Shown here: positions 63,931 through 64,000 of the stretch, piece by piece
How positions within the stretch are numbered: position 1 is the first letter of the stretch
Layout: each line of letters opens with the position of its first letter
Assembly: GCF_019090165.1 (NCBI RefSeq)
Contig: NZ_JAHRIB010000147.1
Coordinates: 1-64,000 of the forward strand
DNA from: Streptomyces sp. BV286
GTDB taxonomy: Bacteria > Actinomycetota > Actinomycetes > Streptomycetales > Streptomycetaceae
DNA: 64,000 bases
Direction of reading: 5' to 3'
Made by a program: the position numbers and the translations under genes
Notes under the pieces: model-generated
The model's input: only the letters and a program-made list of their open reading frames with translations
Database searches by the model: none
Told to the model about the DNA's origin: nothing

Positions 63931-63958
63931 CGGCCACGGGGCCGCTCGTACGGCATGG

Positions 63959-63995
63959 CAGTGGGCCGGGTCCTTCCACAGGACCCGGCCCACTG
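63959..63995 (+). terminator. Terminator of nucS
   Basis: CAGTGGGCCGGGTCCT (63959-63974) pairs perfectly with 63980-63995 (16 bp, 5-nt loop), 28 bp after the nucS stop. Confidence 0.85.
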
Positions 63996-64000
63996 TCATG

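Overview
This window is a high-GC, gene-dense stretch of a Streptomyces chromosome. The evidence is the pair of polarity and cytoskeletal coiled-coil genes scy and filP, cslA/glxA/GH6 glycan genes, GTG starts with strong AGGAGG sites, a NucS mismatch endonuclease, a group III phosphofructokinase, and families typical of actinomycetes (DUF6230, DUF6114, SCO5389 family). Apart from the csl locus, gene content and order resemble the S. coelicolor core region around SCO5388-SCO5440; that comparison is from memory. No insertion sequence, prophage, CRISPR array, rRNA or tRNA was seen. Most of the window is core chromosome.

Layout, left to right. 1-11.3 kb: 3' part of glgB; helD (RNA polymerase-recycling ATPase); a probable unannotated ~96-nt small RNA; a MerR regulator-thioredoxin pair; an Lrp regulator; two oxidoreductases; an imine-reductase-like enzyme; dctA (C4-dicarboxylate uptake). 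11.3-18.4 kb: a DcuS/DcuR-type two-component system divergent from dctA, a carbohydrate ABC importer (lipoprotein plus two permeases), and a helix-turn-helix protein. 18.4-24.7 kb: a central-carbon block with pfkA divergent from pta-ackA, then pyk. 24.9-29.1 kb: a three-gene secreted/membrane cassette (DUF6230, DUF6114, acidic surface protein) and a thioredoxin-fold/TPR co-chaperone. 29.3-34.1 kb: TetR regulator, icmA (isobutyryl-CoA mutase large subunit), DUF3817, MarR and an MFS transporter. 34.1-40.1 kb: an ArsR-type regulator and the csl locus (GH6 lipoprotein, glxA copper radical oxidase, cslA synthase), which makes and trims a glycan at hyphal tips.

40.4-48.4 kb: MTH1187-family and second DUF3817 proteins, three tandem AIM24-family genes, a MarR regulator, an OmpR-type two-component system facing a PepSY protein, and an MFS transporter. 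48.6-51.5 kb: acyl-CoA genes meaB, acetyl-CoA acetyltransferase and methylmalonyl-CoA epimerase; these connect functionally to icmA, since MeaB-type G proteins protect B12-dependent mutases. 51.7-60.8 kb: scy and filP, then two ABC ATPase/permease pairs. 60.8-64 kb: a small zinc-ribbon-like protein, an LLM-class flavin enzyme, an SCO5389-family protein and nucS.

Non-coding observations that stand out: the promoter-hairpin-terminator unit between helD and trxA; a perfect 24-bp palindrome against the icmA start codon; helically phased CTTCAG repeats plus a 16-bp palindrome between the OmpR-type system and its PepSY neighbour; and two families of dispersed intergenic repeats.
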